Part shown: one piece after another, positions 24,917 to 33,122 of the stretch
How the letters are laid out: each line of letters starts with the position of its first letter
Numbering within the stretch: position 1 is the first letter of the stretch
NCBI GenBank assembly: GCA_002025975.1
Contig: MWOU01000241.1
Span: 1 to 33,960 of the forward strand
Reading direction: 5' to 3'
Length of the DNA stretch: 33,960 bases
DNA from: Prochlorococcus sp. HOT208_60m_813B04
GTDB taxonomy: Bacteria; Cyanobacteriota; Cyanobacteriia; PCC-6307; Cyanobiaceae
Made by a program: the position numbers and the translations under genes
The notes under the pieces: model-generated
Database searches by the model: none
What the model saw: the letters and a program-made list of their open reading frames with translations, nothing else
Told to the model about the DNA's origin: nothing

Positions 24917-25033
24917 ATGGCGTTTAACGAAGGGGGGATGGCATCGGGCCTTCTAATCATCGCAGTATCAATAGTTTTTGCTGCCGGTTTTGGATTTTTA
25001 GTCTTGCATTTTGTACCTGGAACTCCATTTTAA
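24917..25033 (+). CDS. 38-aa single-helix membrane protein
   Basis: A 38-residue protein, MAFNEGGMASGLLIIAVSIV continuing FAAGFGFLVLHFVPGTPF. Residues ~9-32 form one transmembrane helix with Gly/Ala spacing that suits helix packing. Size and form are typical of small photosystem or cytochrome b6f subunits of cyanobacteria, but it does not match any of the PsaM, PsbM, PetM, PetN or PsbX sequences I remember. The ATG is well defined. Its role in a thylakoid complex is inference only. Confidence 0.7.
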   Translation: MAFNEGGMASGLLIIAVSIVFAAGFGFLVLHFVPGTPF

Positions 25034-25065
25034 GTTATCCAACTGCATTTGATTCACAAAATATC

Positions 25066-25335
25066 TTAGACATTAACTGTCTCTAAATCCTGCATTTGAT
25101 CATCATCAGAATTAGAATTCTTCTTTAATCGATATGCATAAACTAAAGCTCCTAAAGCTATGGTACTAGAGGCAAAAATTCCCGATATAAGTATCAAGGC
25201 AACAAGACCTCCTATTAGTCCCCCTTTTAGTCTAAGCAAATTAGATTTAATTAAAAGTATTGATAGAAAAACAATAGTAGCTTTTAGAGAAGAGATTTTC
25301 AAAAAAGTAAATGGATAAAAAGGGTTCAACAACAT
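25066..25335 (-). CDS. Hypothetical membrane protein with acidic tail
   Basis: An 89-residue protein with hydrophobic segments at ~17-30 (KATIVFLSILLIK) and ~39-69 (GLIGGLVALILISGIFASSTIALGALVYAY), and a charged C-terminus (RLKKNSNSDDDQMQDLETVNV). The Gly-rich second segment may form a membrane hairpin. No family is recognised. It converges with the 38-residue gene. A strong terminator 57 bases upstream of it belongs to the separate 49-residue gene. Confidence 0.62.
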   Translation of the reverse strand: MLLNPFYPFTFLKISSLKATIVFLSILLIKSNLLRLKGGLIGGLVALILISGIFASSTIALGALVYAYRLKKNSNSDDDQMQDLETVNV

Positions 25336-25391
25336 TTCTTTGGCGGAATAAAATTTGAGTTTATTCTAAAAATAAATTTAAAAAACCGCAT

Positions 25392-25415
25392 AAAAAAAGA
25401 CTCAAAAGAGTCTTT
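25392..25415 (-). terminator. Rho-independent terminator of the 49-aa gene
   Basis: A perfect 8-bp stem AAAGACTC/GAGTCTTT around an AAAA loop, with the plus-strand A-run at 25392-25398 giving a U-tract on the minus transcript. It lies 25 bases after the 49-residue gene's stop codon and before the next minus-strand gene, so it should separate the two. Confidence 0.82.
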
Positions 25416-25440
25416 GAAAATCCATATCAAATAAGATGAT

Positions 25441-25590
25441 CTATGCATCAGGGTCAAAATTCTTTAAGTTTGGACCCGCCACAAGACCAACAAGCCCAAA
25501 AAGTACTAAAGAACCAATTCCAAAGCCTGCTGCCCATGGATTGAAACCACCTAAAGCAAAAGAAGCTAATAAATTCATGATTTTAAACAT
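25441..25590 (-). CDS. 49-aa single-helix membrane protein
   Basis: A 49-residue protein, MFKIMNLLASFALGGFNPWA then AGFGIGSLVLFGLVGLVAGP and a polar tail NLKNFDPDA. One Gly-rich helix (~20-39) spans the membrane. A GGAG Shine-Dalgarno (plus-strand ctcc at 25596-25599) lies just before the ATG, and a strong terminator follows, so this is a well-expressed, independently transcribed gene. The helix resembles small photosynthetic complex subunits; I cannot name it. Confidence 0.75.
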   Translation of the reverse strand: MFKIMNLLASFALGGFNPWAAGFGIGSLVLFGLVGLVAGPNLKNFDPDA

Positions 25591-25779
25591 AATATCTCCG
25601 AGTTAGCATACAGATTTTTACGAAAAATATATCTATATTGAGACATTTCTTCGTAATTATTAGAATCGCTTAATTATCCCTTTATAAAAAATCCACAAAA
25701 TTTTTATTATTTGTTTTATTATCGATGCAATACAATCTTGTTGGCGCACTTTAAGACCATCAAAACTGTTTTTTTTCTA

Positions 25780-26160
25780 ATGACTTCAAACTATACCTTT
25801 ATTTATGATGGAGAATGCCCATTCTGCAATCATTTTGCTGAGCTCCTTGAGATCAAAAGCAAGTTAAATAATATTAAAATTCTTGATGGTCGCAAAAATT
25901 TAACTCAAATTAAATCCCTCCTTGATAAAGGTTATGACCTAGATAAAGGAGCTATTCTCCTCAAAGATAAAGAGGTGTTTCATGGGGCAGACGCAATCAA
26001 TACTATTTGCAAACAGATAAATAATCCCTCAAGTAGTTTACTTTTGTTACTTTCTAGAGTTTTTAAATCAAATAAACGAACAAATTTGATATTTCCTTTA
26101 CTAGTCAGAGCAAGAAGATTCGCATTGATATCAAAAGGTATATCAACATCCCTAGTTTAA
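25780..26160 (+). CDS. DCC-family (DUF393) thiol-disulfide oxidoreductase
   Basis: A 126-residue protein from the ATG at 25780; the longer upstream frame starting at 25711 adds a non-homologous lead. YDGECPFCN (9-17) carries the redox CxxC (Cys13, Cys16) of the DCC family, which has a thioredoxin-like fold. ILLKDKEVFHGADAIN and the C-terminal LVRARRFALIS are the conserved distal blocks. Members are predicted thiol-disulfide oxidoreductases; the partner is not known. It stands alone, with promoter-like spacing of ~190 bases upstream. Confidence 0.88.
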   Translation: MTSNYTFIYDGECPFCNHFAELLEIKSKLNNIKILDGRKNLTQIKSLLDKGYDLDKGAILLKDKEVFHGADAINTICKQINNPSSSLLLLLSRVFKSNKRTNLIFPLLVRARRFALISKGISTSLV

Positions 26161-26267
26161 AAATAAAAACTTTCTAAATATTAAATAACATATTTATAAG
26201 CTTCTGTATCAATAAATGATAATTAATTATTTCTTAGCTAGAACTAGGTGGTATCGACAAGTATTAA

Positions 26268-26453
26268 ATGATAGAAAACTTCAATCCCTTTATTTCATTG
26301 GGTGGTGATAACCAAAAAGTTAATCATATGGCTGAAGCGGCACTTGAAATGAATTTAACTTGCAATGATTTAAAGAAGGATTTAAATTTAACTGATGGTG
26401 ATGTAGTGGATATGTTGCAACTAGTCATGGATAGGTTTAAAAATAGCAATTAA
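26268..26453 (+). CDS. Small helical conserved hypothetical protein
   Basis: A 61-residue protein: MIENFNPFISLGGDNQKVNH followed by helices with AEAALEMNLTCNDLKKDLNL and TDGDVVDMLQLVMDRFKNSN. The second half looks like a helix-turn-helix or DNA-binding wing (LTCNDLKKDLNLTDGDVVDML), but it is too short to assign. The next gene on the same strand begins 43 bases later. Unknown function. Confidence 0.62.
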   Translation: MIENFNPFISLGGDNQKVNHMAEAALEMNLTCNDLKKDLNLTDGDVVDMLQLVMDRFKNSN

Positions 26454-26496
26454 GTAAATATCGTTATTAATCACTATATATCTATTATTTTTTTTA

Positions 26497-26799
26497 ATGA
26501 AAACAGTAAAAATTGAGTTTTCGAAATATGAATTAGTTAACTTTTTATGGCCTGAATTAATTGAAGACTATGGATTTGATAAAGCCAGAAAAATAGTTTC
26601 TCAAGCTATTGACTTACAAAAAATGAATGGGACTAAAAATAGCACCATGCCAATCATATTTTCAGGAACAGGAGGATTAGCTCTAATACCAATACAAATG
26701 TTAGAAAAAGAAAACTTTGAGATTAGTTATAAAGATAATCAAGTTTTAATATTTAATCTAAAAAGAAAGTCATTTCAAATCTTAAATGAAGCAAACTAA
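26497..26799 (+). CDS. Conserved hypothetical protein
   Basis: A 100-residue alpha/beta protein: FSKYELVNFLWPELIEDYGF, then DKARKIVSQAIDLQKMNG, a Gly-rich loop FSGTGGLALIPIQM, and a C-terminal strand-rich end (DNQVLIFNLKRKSFQIL). The FSGTGG loop looks like a turn in a small enzyme or binding protein, but it does not match a P-loop. No family is recognised. The clear ATG and ordered composition support a real gene. Confidence 0.65.
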   Translation: MKTVKIEFSKYELVNFLWPELIEDYGFDKARKIVSQAIDLQKMNGTKNSTMPIIFSGTGGLALIPIQMLEKENFEISYKDNQVLIFNLKRKSFQILNEAN

Positions 26800-26865
26800 T
26801 CTAAATTAGTAATTTCTCGATAAAGCCAAAATTACCTTATAGTCTAATAAAACAATTTATTTTTA

Positions 26866-27582
26866 ATGACTTTTGAAGCGACCTACCTTGGTTCAAATGG
26901 TTGGCTTATAAAATTTAAAAAAACCAATTTAATTATTGATCCTTGGCTCAAGGGAGATTTAATATTTCCTCCAGGCGAGTGGTTTTTCAAAGGATCATTA
27001 GAAGAAGAAATTTCAATAGATAAAAAAATTGATATTGTTTTGTTAACCCAAGGATTACCTGACCACTGTCATGTCCCAACATTAGAAATGTTCAGAAAAG
27101 ATATTCCTATAATTTGCCCTAAAAGTGCTGTTGAAACATTAAAAAAAATTGGTTTTAGTTCAATAAAAATACTTAAGCCAACTGAAAAGACGAAGCTTTT
27201 TAATTTAAGTTTTGAAGCAACTGCTGGGGCTCCAGTGCCCCAAATAGAAAACGGATATATTGTTAAAGATGATCAAAACAATGGTTTTTATATAGAACCC
27301 CATGGATATCTTGATGAAAATTTAAAAAAGCAAAGTCTTGATGCAGTAATTACTCCTACAAAAAATTTAGAATTACCCCTAGTTGGTTCTTTTGTAAAAG
27401 GTGCTGATGTAATCCCTAAACTGATTAACAAATTCAATCCAAAATATATACTTTCAAGCACCATAGGCGGAGATGCAAAATATTCAGGTTTTTTAAATAA
27501 TTTTATTTCAGTTCAGGATTACGAAGAAGCATTAAATTGTAATCTTGTAGATCTAAAGAGTATGCAATCTATTATGATTTAA
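26866..27582 (+). CDS. Metallo-beta-lactamase-fold protein with altered metal motif
   Basis: A 238-residue MBL-fold protein. The N-terminal strand region YLGSNGWLIKF and IIDPWLKGDL, with Asp25, fit the family. The canonical H-x-H-x-D-H motif is replaced by TQGLPDHCH (61-69): the first two His are Gln and Leu, while D-H and the last His remain. This is the cyanobacteria/plastid-type MBL subgroup and may bind one metal or act on a different substrate. Residues 174-235 (SFVKGADVIPKLI, YILSSTIGG) match the distal fold. Likely a cytosolic hydrolase of unknown substrate. Confidence 0.8.
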   Translation: MTFEATYLGSNGWLIKFKKTNLIIDPWLKGDLIFPPGEWFFKGSLEEEISIDKKIDIVLLTQGLPDHCHVPTLEMFRKDIPIICPKSAVETLKKIGFSSIKILKPTEKTKLFNLSFEATAGAPVPQIENGYIVKDDQNNGFYIEPHGYLDENLKKQSLDAVITPTKNLELPLVGSFVKGADVIPKLINKFNPKYILSSTIGGDAKYSGFLNNFISVQDYEEALNCNLVDLKSMQSIMI

Positions 27583-27639
27583 AACAAATCAAAAAGATAT
27601 TTAATTAAGTCATTTAGCTTGAAAGTAAATCTACTTTAA

Positions 27640-27645
27640 AAGGAG
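27640..27645 (+). promoter_or_regulatory. Shine-Dalgarno AAGGAG with no canonical start after it
   Basis: AAGGAG ends 9 bases before an ATT codon at 27655 that opens a signal-peptide-like reading frame. No ATG, GTG or TTG occurs in that frame until 27736, 90 bases further on. Confidence 0.6.
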
Positions 27646-27735
27646 CTCAAAAAAATTTATTCATTTTTTATTACCTCAATACTTTTATTAGCTCTAAATA
27701 GTAGTTATTTTTGTGAAAATTCAAAGCTTAATCTT

Positions 27736-28020
27736 GTGATGAGAAATAATATTAATGGTGACTTTTCCAAAGTAGAAAATATATCTGAGTTAAAGCCAGG
27801 AGCATTTATAAATATTAATTGGAATAAAAAAAAGCTTATGCTTCCATATTCTCTAAGAAAAGATTATATTTCCTTTACAGATAAAAAATGGGACTGGAGG
27901 TATCAATTTAACAAGGACGGATCGCCTGATATTAATAATCCATCTTTATACGAACTACTACCTTCTGGGGAGATTAAAACATATTTTTGTAAAACAAAAG
28001 AAAATAAGCCAAACTTATAA
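27736..28020 (+). CDS. Putative secreted protein; signal peptide lies upstream of the canonical start
   Basis: The canonical frame gives 94 residues from GTG (27736) or ATG (27739): VENISELKPGAFININWN, then LPYSLRKDYISFTDKKWDWRY and LYELLPSGEIKTYFCKTK. However, the same frame is open upstream to a stop at 27637 and reads YSFFITSILLLALNSSYFC, a good signal peptide, preceded by an AAGGAG. The true product is therefore probably ~121 residues, begun at an unusual codon such as ATT, or its ATG has been lost. The mature part has a beta-rich look of a small periplasmic or lumenal protein; family unknown. Confidence 0.6.
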   Translation: MMRNNINGDFSKVENISELKPGAFININWNKKKLMLPYSLRKDYISFTDKKWDWRYQFNKDGSPDINNPSLYELLPSGEIKTYFCKTKENKPNL

Positions 28021-28071
28021 TTTCAAAATAAGTATTCTAGATTTTTTTAACTTCTGAACTTCTTTGTAAAC

Positions 28072-30678
28072 ATGAACAACCCAAAAAAACAAAATAATAT
28101 TTCAAGATATGTGAAACTTGAAGATTACAAAGTTTTTGATTATGAAATTCCAGAAATCTTTTTGGACTTCGTAATTAAGAAAAATGCTGTAAATGTTACG
28201 ACCAAACTAAAATTGGTAAAAAAAAATAAGAATAGCAGAAATTTAATTCTTGATGGTACAGATATATCAATAAAAAAAATATTTATAGATGACTCACCAC
28301 TTGGAAAGGAATACTACAAACAGCAAAAAAATAACTTAAAAATTAAAAATATAAACAAAGATAATTTTTTATTAAAAATAGAAGGAATAATTAAACCTAA
28401 GGAAAATACATCACTTTTAGGAATGTATGAGAGCAATGGAATTATAACTACGCAATGTGAGGCGGAGGGATTTAGAAGAATAAGTTTTCACTCTGATAGG
28501 CCTGATATTCTAAGCAAATACACCGTGAGAATTGAGGCAGACAAGAATGATTACCCTGTCTTACTTTCAAATGGTAACGTCGTAAAAGAAAATAATCTTG
28601 CAAATTATCGACATGAAATAATTTGGGAAGACCCATATCCGAAACCCTCATATCTATTTGCCTTGGTAGCAGGGAAACTTAATTGTGTAAATGACAATTT
28701 CATAACAAAATCGAATAAAAAAGTAAAAATAAATATTTATGTTGAGTATGGCGATGAAAAATATGTTCAACATGCAATAAGTTCCATACAGAAATCTATG
28801 AAGTGGGATGAGGATAAATATAACCTTGAATACGATTTGTCATTGTTCAATATTGTTGCAGTCAGGCACTTTAATATGGGAGCAATGGAAAATAAAAGTC
28901 TCAATATTTTCAACTCAAAACTAATACTCGCTAATTCTGAAACAACAACTGATGAAGAATTAGAAAGAATAGAGGGTGTGATCGCGCATGAATACTTCCA
29001 TAATTGGACAGGGAATAGAGTGACTTGTAGGGATTGGTTTCAACTTTCTCTAAAAGAGGGTTTAACAGTATTCAGAGATCAACAATTCACTGCAGACCTT
29101 CATAATCGTGAAATCAAGAGGCTTGATGATGCGAAATTTCTAAGAAGAAATCAATTTAGAGAGGATTCTGGTCCAACATCACACCCTGTAATGCCAGAGA
29201 GATACCAAGAAATAGACAATTTCTATACGACCACTATTTACGAGAAAGGAGCAGAAATAATTAGAATGCTTAATAAGCTTGTAAAAGATGAAAATTTCTA
29301 TAGTGGATTTAGTAATTACATCTCAACATATGATGGAAAGGCAGCAACAATAGACCAATTTGTCGATAAAATTTTAGAGCACAATAAGGAAATCGATCCT
29401 GAAAAGTTTAAAATCTGGTACAAGCAAAATGGGACTCCAAAAATTAAATTCAAGAGAATTTGGGATCAAAAAGGCGAAAAACTTACAATTGAAGCCTCAC
29501 AAAGTAATCCAATAAATAAGAACCCATATAATGATTTACCTCTAATAATTCCTATAAATCTGGCTATATTTTGCGGTGATAATAAAATTATAGAAAAAAC
29601 AGTTGTTTTAAAAACAAAAAAACAAGAATTCATTTTTAGGAATGTAAGATCTCACATCCTAACTCCTATAGTAACTTATTTTCGCGAATTCTCTTCACCT
29701 GTTGAGTGGGAATCGGACACTACCTTGGATGAAAAATTTTTAATCTTAAAATATGAAAAAGACTTTTTTACACTATCTAATACTGTAAAACTATTTTATA
29801 AAAAAATTATTTTGTGGAGATTAGATGAAAAACCAGATCATAAAATTGAAAATAAATTAATAAGCACCTTAATGTCATTTATAAAAACTAAAGATATAAA
29901 TTTATCCCTTTTATCAGAATTACTAAGTATTCCAACATTTGCTGAAATTGAATCGGAGATAGAAAATATAGATCCTTTAAAGATATATAAAACTATTGAT
30001 GAATTAAATCATTTATTCGGTACCAAATTAAAAGAAGAATTACATTTTAAGCTCCAAGAAATAGAGAAAAATCTAGATAAAGTTTGGCCAGAAGGTAAAA
30101 ATGAAAGAAAACTAATTGAAACTATTTGGAAACTACTCCTAAGTAGTGATGATAGGGAAATTAAAGGCAAAATAATTAATTATGTCGATAGTAATTCTAT
30201 GACGCTAGCAAAAGCTGCAATGAATTCTTTCAGTAGAATTAATTGTCCTGAAAGAAAAATTATTTCAAATATATTCTTCAATAAATGGAAAAATAATAGT
30301 GTTGTTTTGGATAGTTGGTTCTCATTTAATGCATCTATAGAAATTGATGAAAAAACAAGCAGCATTGAAAAATTATTTGAAAATAATTTTTTTGATTCAA
30401 AATCACCAAACACTTTAAGAGCTATATTAAATACATTCGTAACAAGAAATAGTACTTTTCATGCAATTAATGGTTCTGGTTATAGATATATTGCAAAAAA
30501 GATCATTGAATTTGATAAATTAAATCCAATAGTAATTTCCCGTTTTGTAAAAGTATTTAGTAGATATAATTATTATTCAGAACCTTACAAAAGTAATATG
30601 ATAGAAACAATAAAGCAGATTAAAAAAAATAAACTATCAAAAAATACTAAAGAAGTTTTGGATGCAATTATAGATTGA
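28072..30678 (+). CDS. pepN: Aminopeptidase N (M1 zinc metallopeptidase)
   Basis: An 868-residue M1 aminopeptidase that removes N-terminal residues from peptides in the cytoplasm. The exopeptidase motif GAMEN is at 270-274. The zinc motif HEYFH (306-310) is followed by the third ligand Glu329 in LKEGLTVF. GNRVTCRDW between them is typical of the bacterial PepN group. Domain order is beta-saddle, thermolysin-like catalytic, middle beta and a long helical C-terminal superhelix. The size matches PepN. Its ATG lies 51 bases after the previous gene. Confidence 0.97.
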   Translation: MNNPKKQNNISRYVKLEDYKVFDYEIPEIFLDFVIKKNAVNVTTKLKLVKKNKNSRNLILDGTDISIKKIFIDDSPLGKEYYKQQKNNLKIKNINKDNFLLKIEGIIKPKENTSLLGMYESNGIITTQCEAEGFRRISFHSDRPDILSKYTVRIEADKNDYPVLLSNGNVVKENNLANYRHEIIWEDPYPKPSYLFALVAGKLNCVNDNFITKSNKKVKINIYVEYGDEKYVQHAISSIQKSMKWDEDKYNLEYDLSLFNIVAVRHFNMGAMENKSLNIFNSKLILANSETTTDEELERIEGVIAHEYFHNWTGNRVTCRDWFQLSLKEGLTVFRDQQFTADLHNREIKRLDDAKFLRRNQFREDSGPTSHPVMPERYQEIDNFYTTTIYEKGAEIIRMLNKLVKDENFYSGFSNYISTYDGKAATIDQFVDKILEHNKEIDPEKFKIWYKQNGTPKIKFKRIWDQKGEKLTIEASQSNPINKNPYNDLPLIIPINLAIFCGDNKIIEKTVVLKTKKQEFIFRNVRSHILTPIVTYFREFSSPVEWESDTTLDEKFLILKYEKDFFTLSNTVKLFYKKIILWRLDEKPDHKIENKLISTLMSFIKTKDINLSLLSELLSIPTFAEIESEIENIDPLKIYKTIDELNHLFGTKLKEELHFKLQEIEKNLDKVWPEGKNERKLIETIWKLLLSSDDREIKGKIINYVDSNSMTLAKAAMNSFSRINCPERKIISNIFFNKWKNNSVVLDSWFSFNASIEIDEKTSSIEKLFENNFFDSKSPNTLRAILNTFVTRNSTFHAINGSGYRYIAKKIIEFDKLNPIVISRFVKVFSRYNYYSEPYKSNMIETIKQIKKNKLSKNTKEVLDAIID

Positions 30679-30692
30679 TTTTCTGATGATAT

Positions 30693-30914
30693 TTAACTAA
30701 ATTTAATAATAACGATTGTAAATATTAATAATAAAATAAATACAATAAACTTATTAATAAAAATATAATCAAATACATTTTTATTATTATTATTATTCCA
30801 CTTTTTATTTACGTATTCATTAGTTATAAATTTATTAGGTCTACCACAATATAAACATGTAGGGGAAGTTTTTAAAATTAAATTTTTACATTGGGGGCAC
30901 TTTTTTTTTTCCAT
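30693..30914 (-). CDS. Zinc-ribbon membrane protein
   Basis: A 73-residue protein with an N-terminal zinc ribbon: CPQC (Cys6, Cys9) and CLYC (Cys20, Cys23). The middle is Asn-rich (KKWNNNNNKN), coded by a run of ATT/AAT triplets, and a C-terminal helix (~51-72, FINKFIVFILLLIFTIVIIKF) would anchor it in the membrane with the zinc ribbon in the cytoplasm. Zinc-ribbon plus tail-anchor proteins are common in bacteria, but their roles are mostly unknown. It converges with pepN. Confidence 0.72.
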   Translation of the reverse strand: MEKKKCPQCKNLILKTSPTCLYCGRPNKFITNEYVNKKWNNNNNKNVFDYIFINKFIVFILLLIFTIVIIKFS

Positions 30915-31077
30915 AATTTAATCTTACTGAATTAAATTGAAATCAGAAACAACAAATAAAATAAGTGATTTAAATTTATTTATTATATTTTGATTAATTA
31001 AATATCATTGCAAAAAAAAATTAATTCTAACTATTTAAAAAAATTCAATATAATAAAATATTAGTATTTGGTTTGAA

Positions 31078-31239
31078 ATGTTTGCTATTGCACTTGGAAT
31101 GTCCCCTGTTGAAAAAATCACTGTTGCAATATCTGCTTCAATTTTTATAATTGCCTTTACATGGGTCTCGATTAAGGGAGATTTAAGAAAACTTGCTAAT
31201 GAACTAATTGAAGATAATGAAAATAATCAGGATAATTAA
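31078..31239 (+). CDS. Small single-helix membrane protein
   Basis: A 53-residue ORF: MFAIALGMSPVEKITVAISA then SIFIIAFTWVSIKGDLRKLA and an acidic tail (NELIEDNENNQDN). One helix spans ~14-32, and the tail is cytoplasmic by charge. The ATG follows a poly-A/T leader. I do not recognise the family. It ends 14 bases before the stop of the opposing gene, so the two are convergent. The coherent head-helix-acidic tail layout supports coding. Confidence 0.55.
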   Translation: MFAIALGMSPVEKITVAISASIFIIAFTWVSIKGDLRKLANELIEDNENNQDN

Positions 31240-31253
31240 AAATATCTTTTAAC

Positions 31254-31475
31254 CTATTTTGCATGCAAGCTAGGATAATCAATAATATGCCTAATTTCTT
31301 TCAGAGAAGAGCCATATATTTTTTCACCATTTAAGTGAACCCCAATCCATTTTTCCTTTTGATTAAAAAAATTATTTTTAGTAGTATCCTTCTCGAGATA
31401 ATCTTTATTATCCCAATTTAAAGTTATATCCCAACCTTTATAATTTTCTATCATTGAAAAATGGAGAACATACAC
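31254..31475 (-). CDS. Conserved hypothetical protein
   Basis: A 73-residue protein, possibly 66 if it starts at the second Met (MIENYKGWDITLNWDNKDY). It has a distinctive order: YKGWDITLNWDN, then KWIGVHLNGEKIYGSSLKEI. The beta-hairpin-like WIGVHLNGEKIYG suggests a small strand-rich domain. There are no catalytic residues I can identify. It stands alone on the minus strand near the small plus-strand ORF at 31078-31239. Confidence 0.6.
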   Translation of the reverse strand: MYVLHFSMIENYKGWDITLNWDNKDYLEKDTTKNNFFNQKEKWIGVHLNGEKIYGSSLKEIRHIIDYPSLHAK

Positions 31476-31547
31476 AAATAATACTCAAAGAGACACTTAA
31501 CAAAAACAAAGGAAATAAGTATTTTTTTCGTTATTTTTATTTAATAT

Positions 31548-32723
31548 TTATGTAGTACTGACTTTTATTTTAAGAGCAGCTTCATCTGCATTTTTTCTAG
31601 CCAAATTAATGTCAGAATTTGATGAGAGAACAACACCCATTCTTCTGCCTTTTCTGGAAACTGGTTTGCCAAATATAAGCACTTTGGTCTTTTCAAATTC
31701 TAATGCTTCATTAAGACCATCATAAATAGGATTTAGATACTCTTGGTTAGAGAGTATAACTCTGGTTGCAGAGGGCTCTATTAAATCTATACGCGGTATT
31801 GGTAAGTTTAAAAAAGCCCTTAAATGTAATTCAAATTCATTAATATTTTGGCTAACTAATGTAACCATGCCAGTGTCGTGTGGTCTTGGAGATAACTCTG
31901 AAAATATAACCTCACTTCCTTTTATAAAAAATTCTACTCCGTATAATCCAGCTCCATTAAGGTTATTTAATATTCTACTTGTCATTCTCTTGGCTTCAAT
32001 AATTAAGGACTCCTTGATCTCTAAAGGTTGCCAACTACATTGATAGTCTCCATTAGATTGAAGATGTCCAATTGGTAAACAAAAAATATTTTCACCATTT
32101 TCTTTTCTTACAGTTAAAAGAGTAAACTCAAAATCAAAATTAATAAATTCTTCAATAATTACACCTTTAACCTTTCTTCTAGAATTTGCTTGTGCCTGTT
32201 TCCAAGCATTTTGTAAATCATTTTTTGTTTCAACCAAACTCTGCCCTTTTCCTGAAGAGCTCATTAAAGGCTTAAGTAAAAGTGGGAATCCAATTTCATC
32301 TGCTTTTTTTTCTAAATCATCAAATTCAAAAATATAATCAAACTTTGCAGTTTTAATTTTTAAATCTTTAGAAGCTAAGTCTCTAATTTTATCTCTATTC
32401 ATTGTAATCTCTACAGTTCTGGCGTTAGGAACAATATTGAATCCTTCATCCTCGAGTTCTTTTAAGGCTTCAATTGAAAATGCCTCTATTTCTGGGACAA
32501 CATAGTCAGGCTTAAATTCTTTTATAACATTTTTTAAAATATTTTTATCTCCCATATCAATTACTCTTGAATAATCAGCAACTTGCATTGCAGGCGCTTT
32601 TTCATATCGATCAATAGCAATAACTTCTAATCCTAATCTTTTGGATTCTATTACTAATTCTTTTCCAAGCTCGCCACTACCAAGCAATAAAATTCTCTTT
32701 TTAGAAAAAATTGATTCTTTCAT
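31548..32723 (-). CDS. purT: Formate-dependent phosphoribosylglycinamide formyltransferase
   Basis: PurT uses formate and ATP to formylate GAR at the third step of purine synthesis, without folate. The 391-residue ATP-grasp protein has GSGELGK (15-21) at the N-terminal nucleotide-like fold, SSGKGQS (156-162) in the ATP loop, EEF (191-193), and ELSPRPHDTG (276-285), which supplies the metal/ATP contacts and separates PurT/PurK from other ATP-grasp enzymes. The SGELGKE start and ISFELSPRPHDTGMVTL type block favour PurT over PurK. It follows an 80-residue membrane protein by 11 bases on the same strand. Confidence 0.96.
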   Translation of the reverse strand: MKESIFSKKRILLLGSGELGKELVIESKRLGLEVIAIDRYEKAPAMQVADYSRVIDMGDKNILKNVIKEFKPDYVVPEIEAFSIEALKELEDEGFNIVPNARTVEITMNRDKIRDLASKDLKIKTAKFDYIFEFDDLEKKADEIGFPLLLKPLMSSSGKGQSLVETKNDLQNAWKQAQANSRRKVKGVIIEEFINFDFEFTLLTVRKENGENIFCLPIGHLQSNGDYQCSWQPLEIKESLIIEAKRMTSRILNNLNGAGLYGVEFFIKGSEVIFSELSPRPHDTGMVTLVSQNINEFELHLRAFLNLPIPRIDLIEPSATRVILSNQEYLNPIYDGLNEALEFEKTKVLIFGKPVSRKGRRMGVVLSSNSDINLARKNADEAALKIKVSTT

Positions 32724-32734
32724 ATATATAAAAC

Positions 32735-32977
32735 TTATTCCTCATCACCAGAATGTTGTGAAGATGTATCATCTGTAATTTTTTTATCTTTAGAATAATT
32801 AAATAAAAAATTTCTACCAAACCAATTTTGACTTCGCATGCTATTAGTTATTGATCTTGAAATTGCTCCTAAAAAAAAGATTCCAATAATTGCCCAAATA
32901 ATTCTTTCTAAAGTAATGGTAGGTGAAAAACCTTGACCGGAATTAATAATCTCAGTGAGTGGGTCTAAAGGGTCCAA
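32735..32977 (-). CDS. Hypothetical membrane protein ahead of purT
   Basis: An 80-residue protein with one hydrophobic segment (~26-43, RIIWAIIGIFFLGAISRSI) and an acidic, Ser/Asp-rich C-terminal tail (KITDDTSSQHSGDEE). The proline-rich N-terminus (MDPLDPLTEI) and the membrane helix are not known to me as a family. It is 11 bases upstream of purT on the same strand, so it is probably in the same transcription unit. Confidence 0.65.
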   Translation of the reverse strand: MDPLDPLTEIINSGQGFSPTITLERIIWAIIGIFFLGAISRSITNSMRSQNWFGRNFLFNYSKDKKITDDTSSQHSGDEE

Positions 32978-33122
32978 ATTTAAACTGATAAATAATATTA
33001 ATTATAAAGGGTTAAATAAATGAATAATTAAAACTTATAAAAGAAATAACCAAAAGCACCATATAAATTAAACACACTAAAGTCTATACAATGCTATCTT
33101 CAAAGGGTGAATTTTTTTAGAC

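Noticed and set aside
27736..27741. GTG/ATG pair as the unquestioned start of the 94-residue protein
   Set aside because: The upstream frame with a signal peptide and AAGGAG suggests the true start is earlier; kept only as the canonical fallback.
31548..32723. PurK instead of PurT
   Set aside because: Length and the ELSPRPHDTGMVTL block with SSGKGQS match PurT better, though both are ATP-grasp enzymes.
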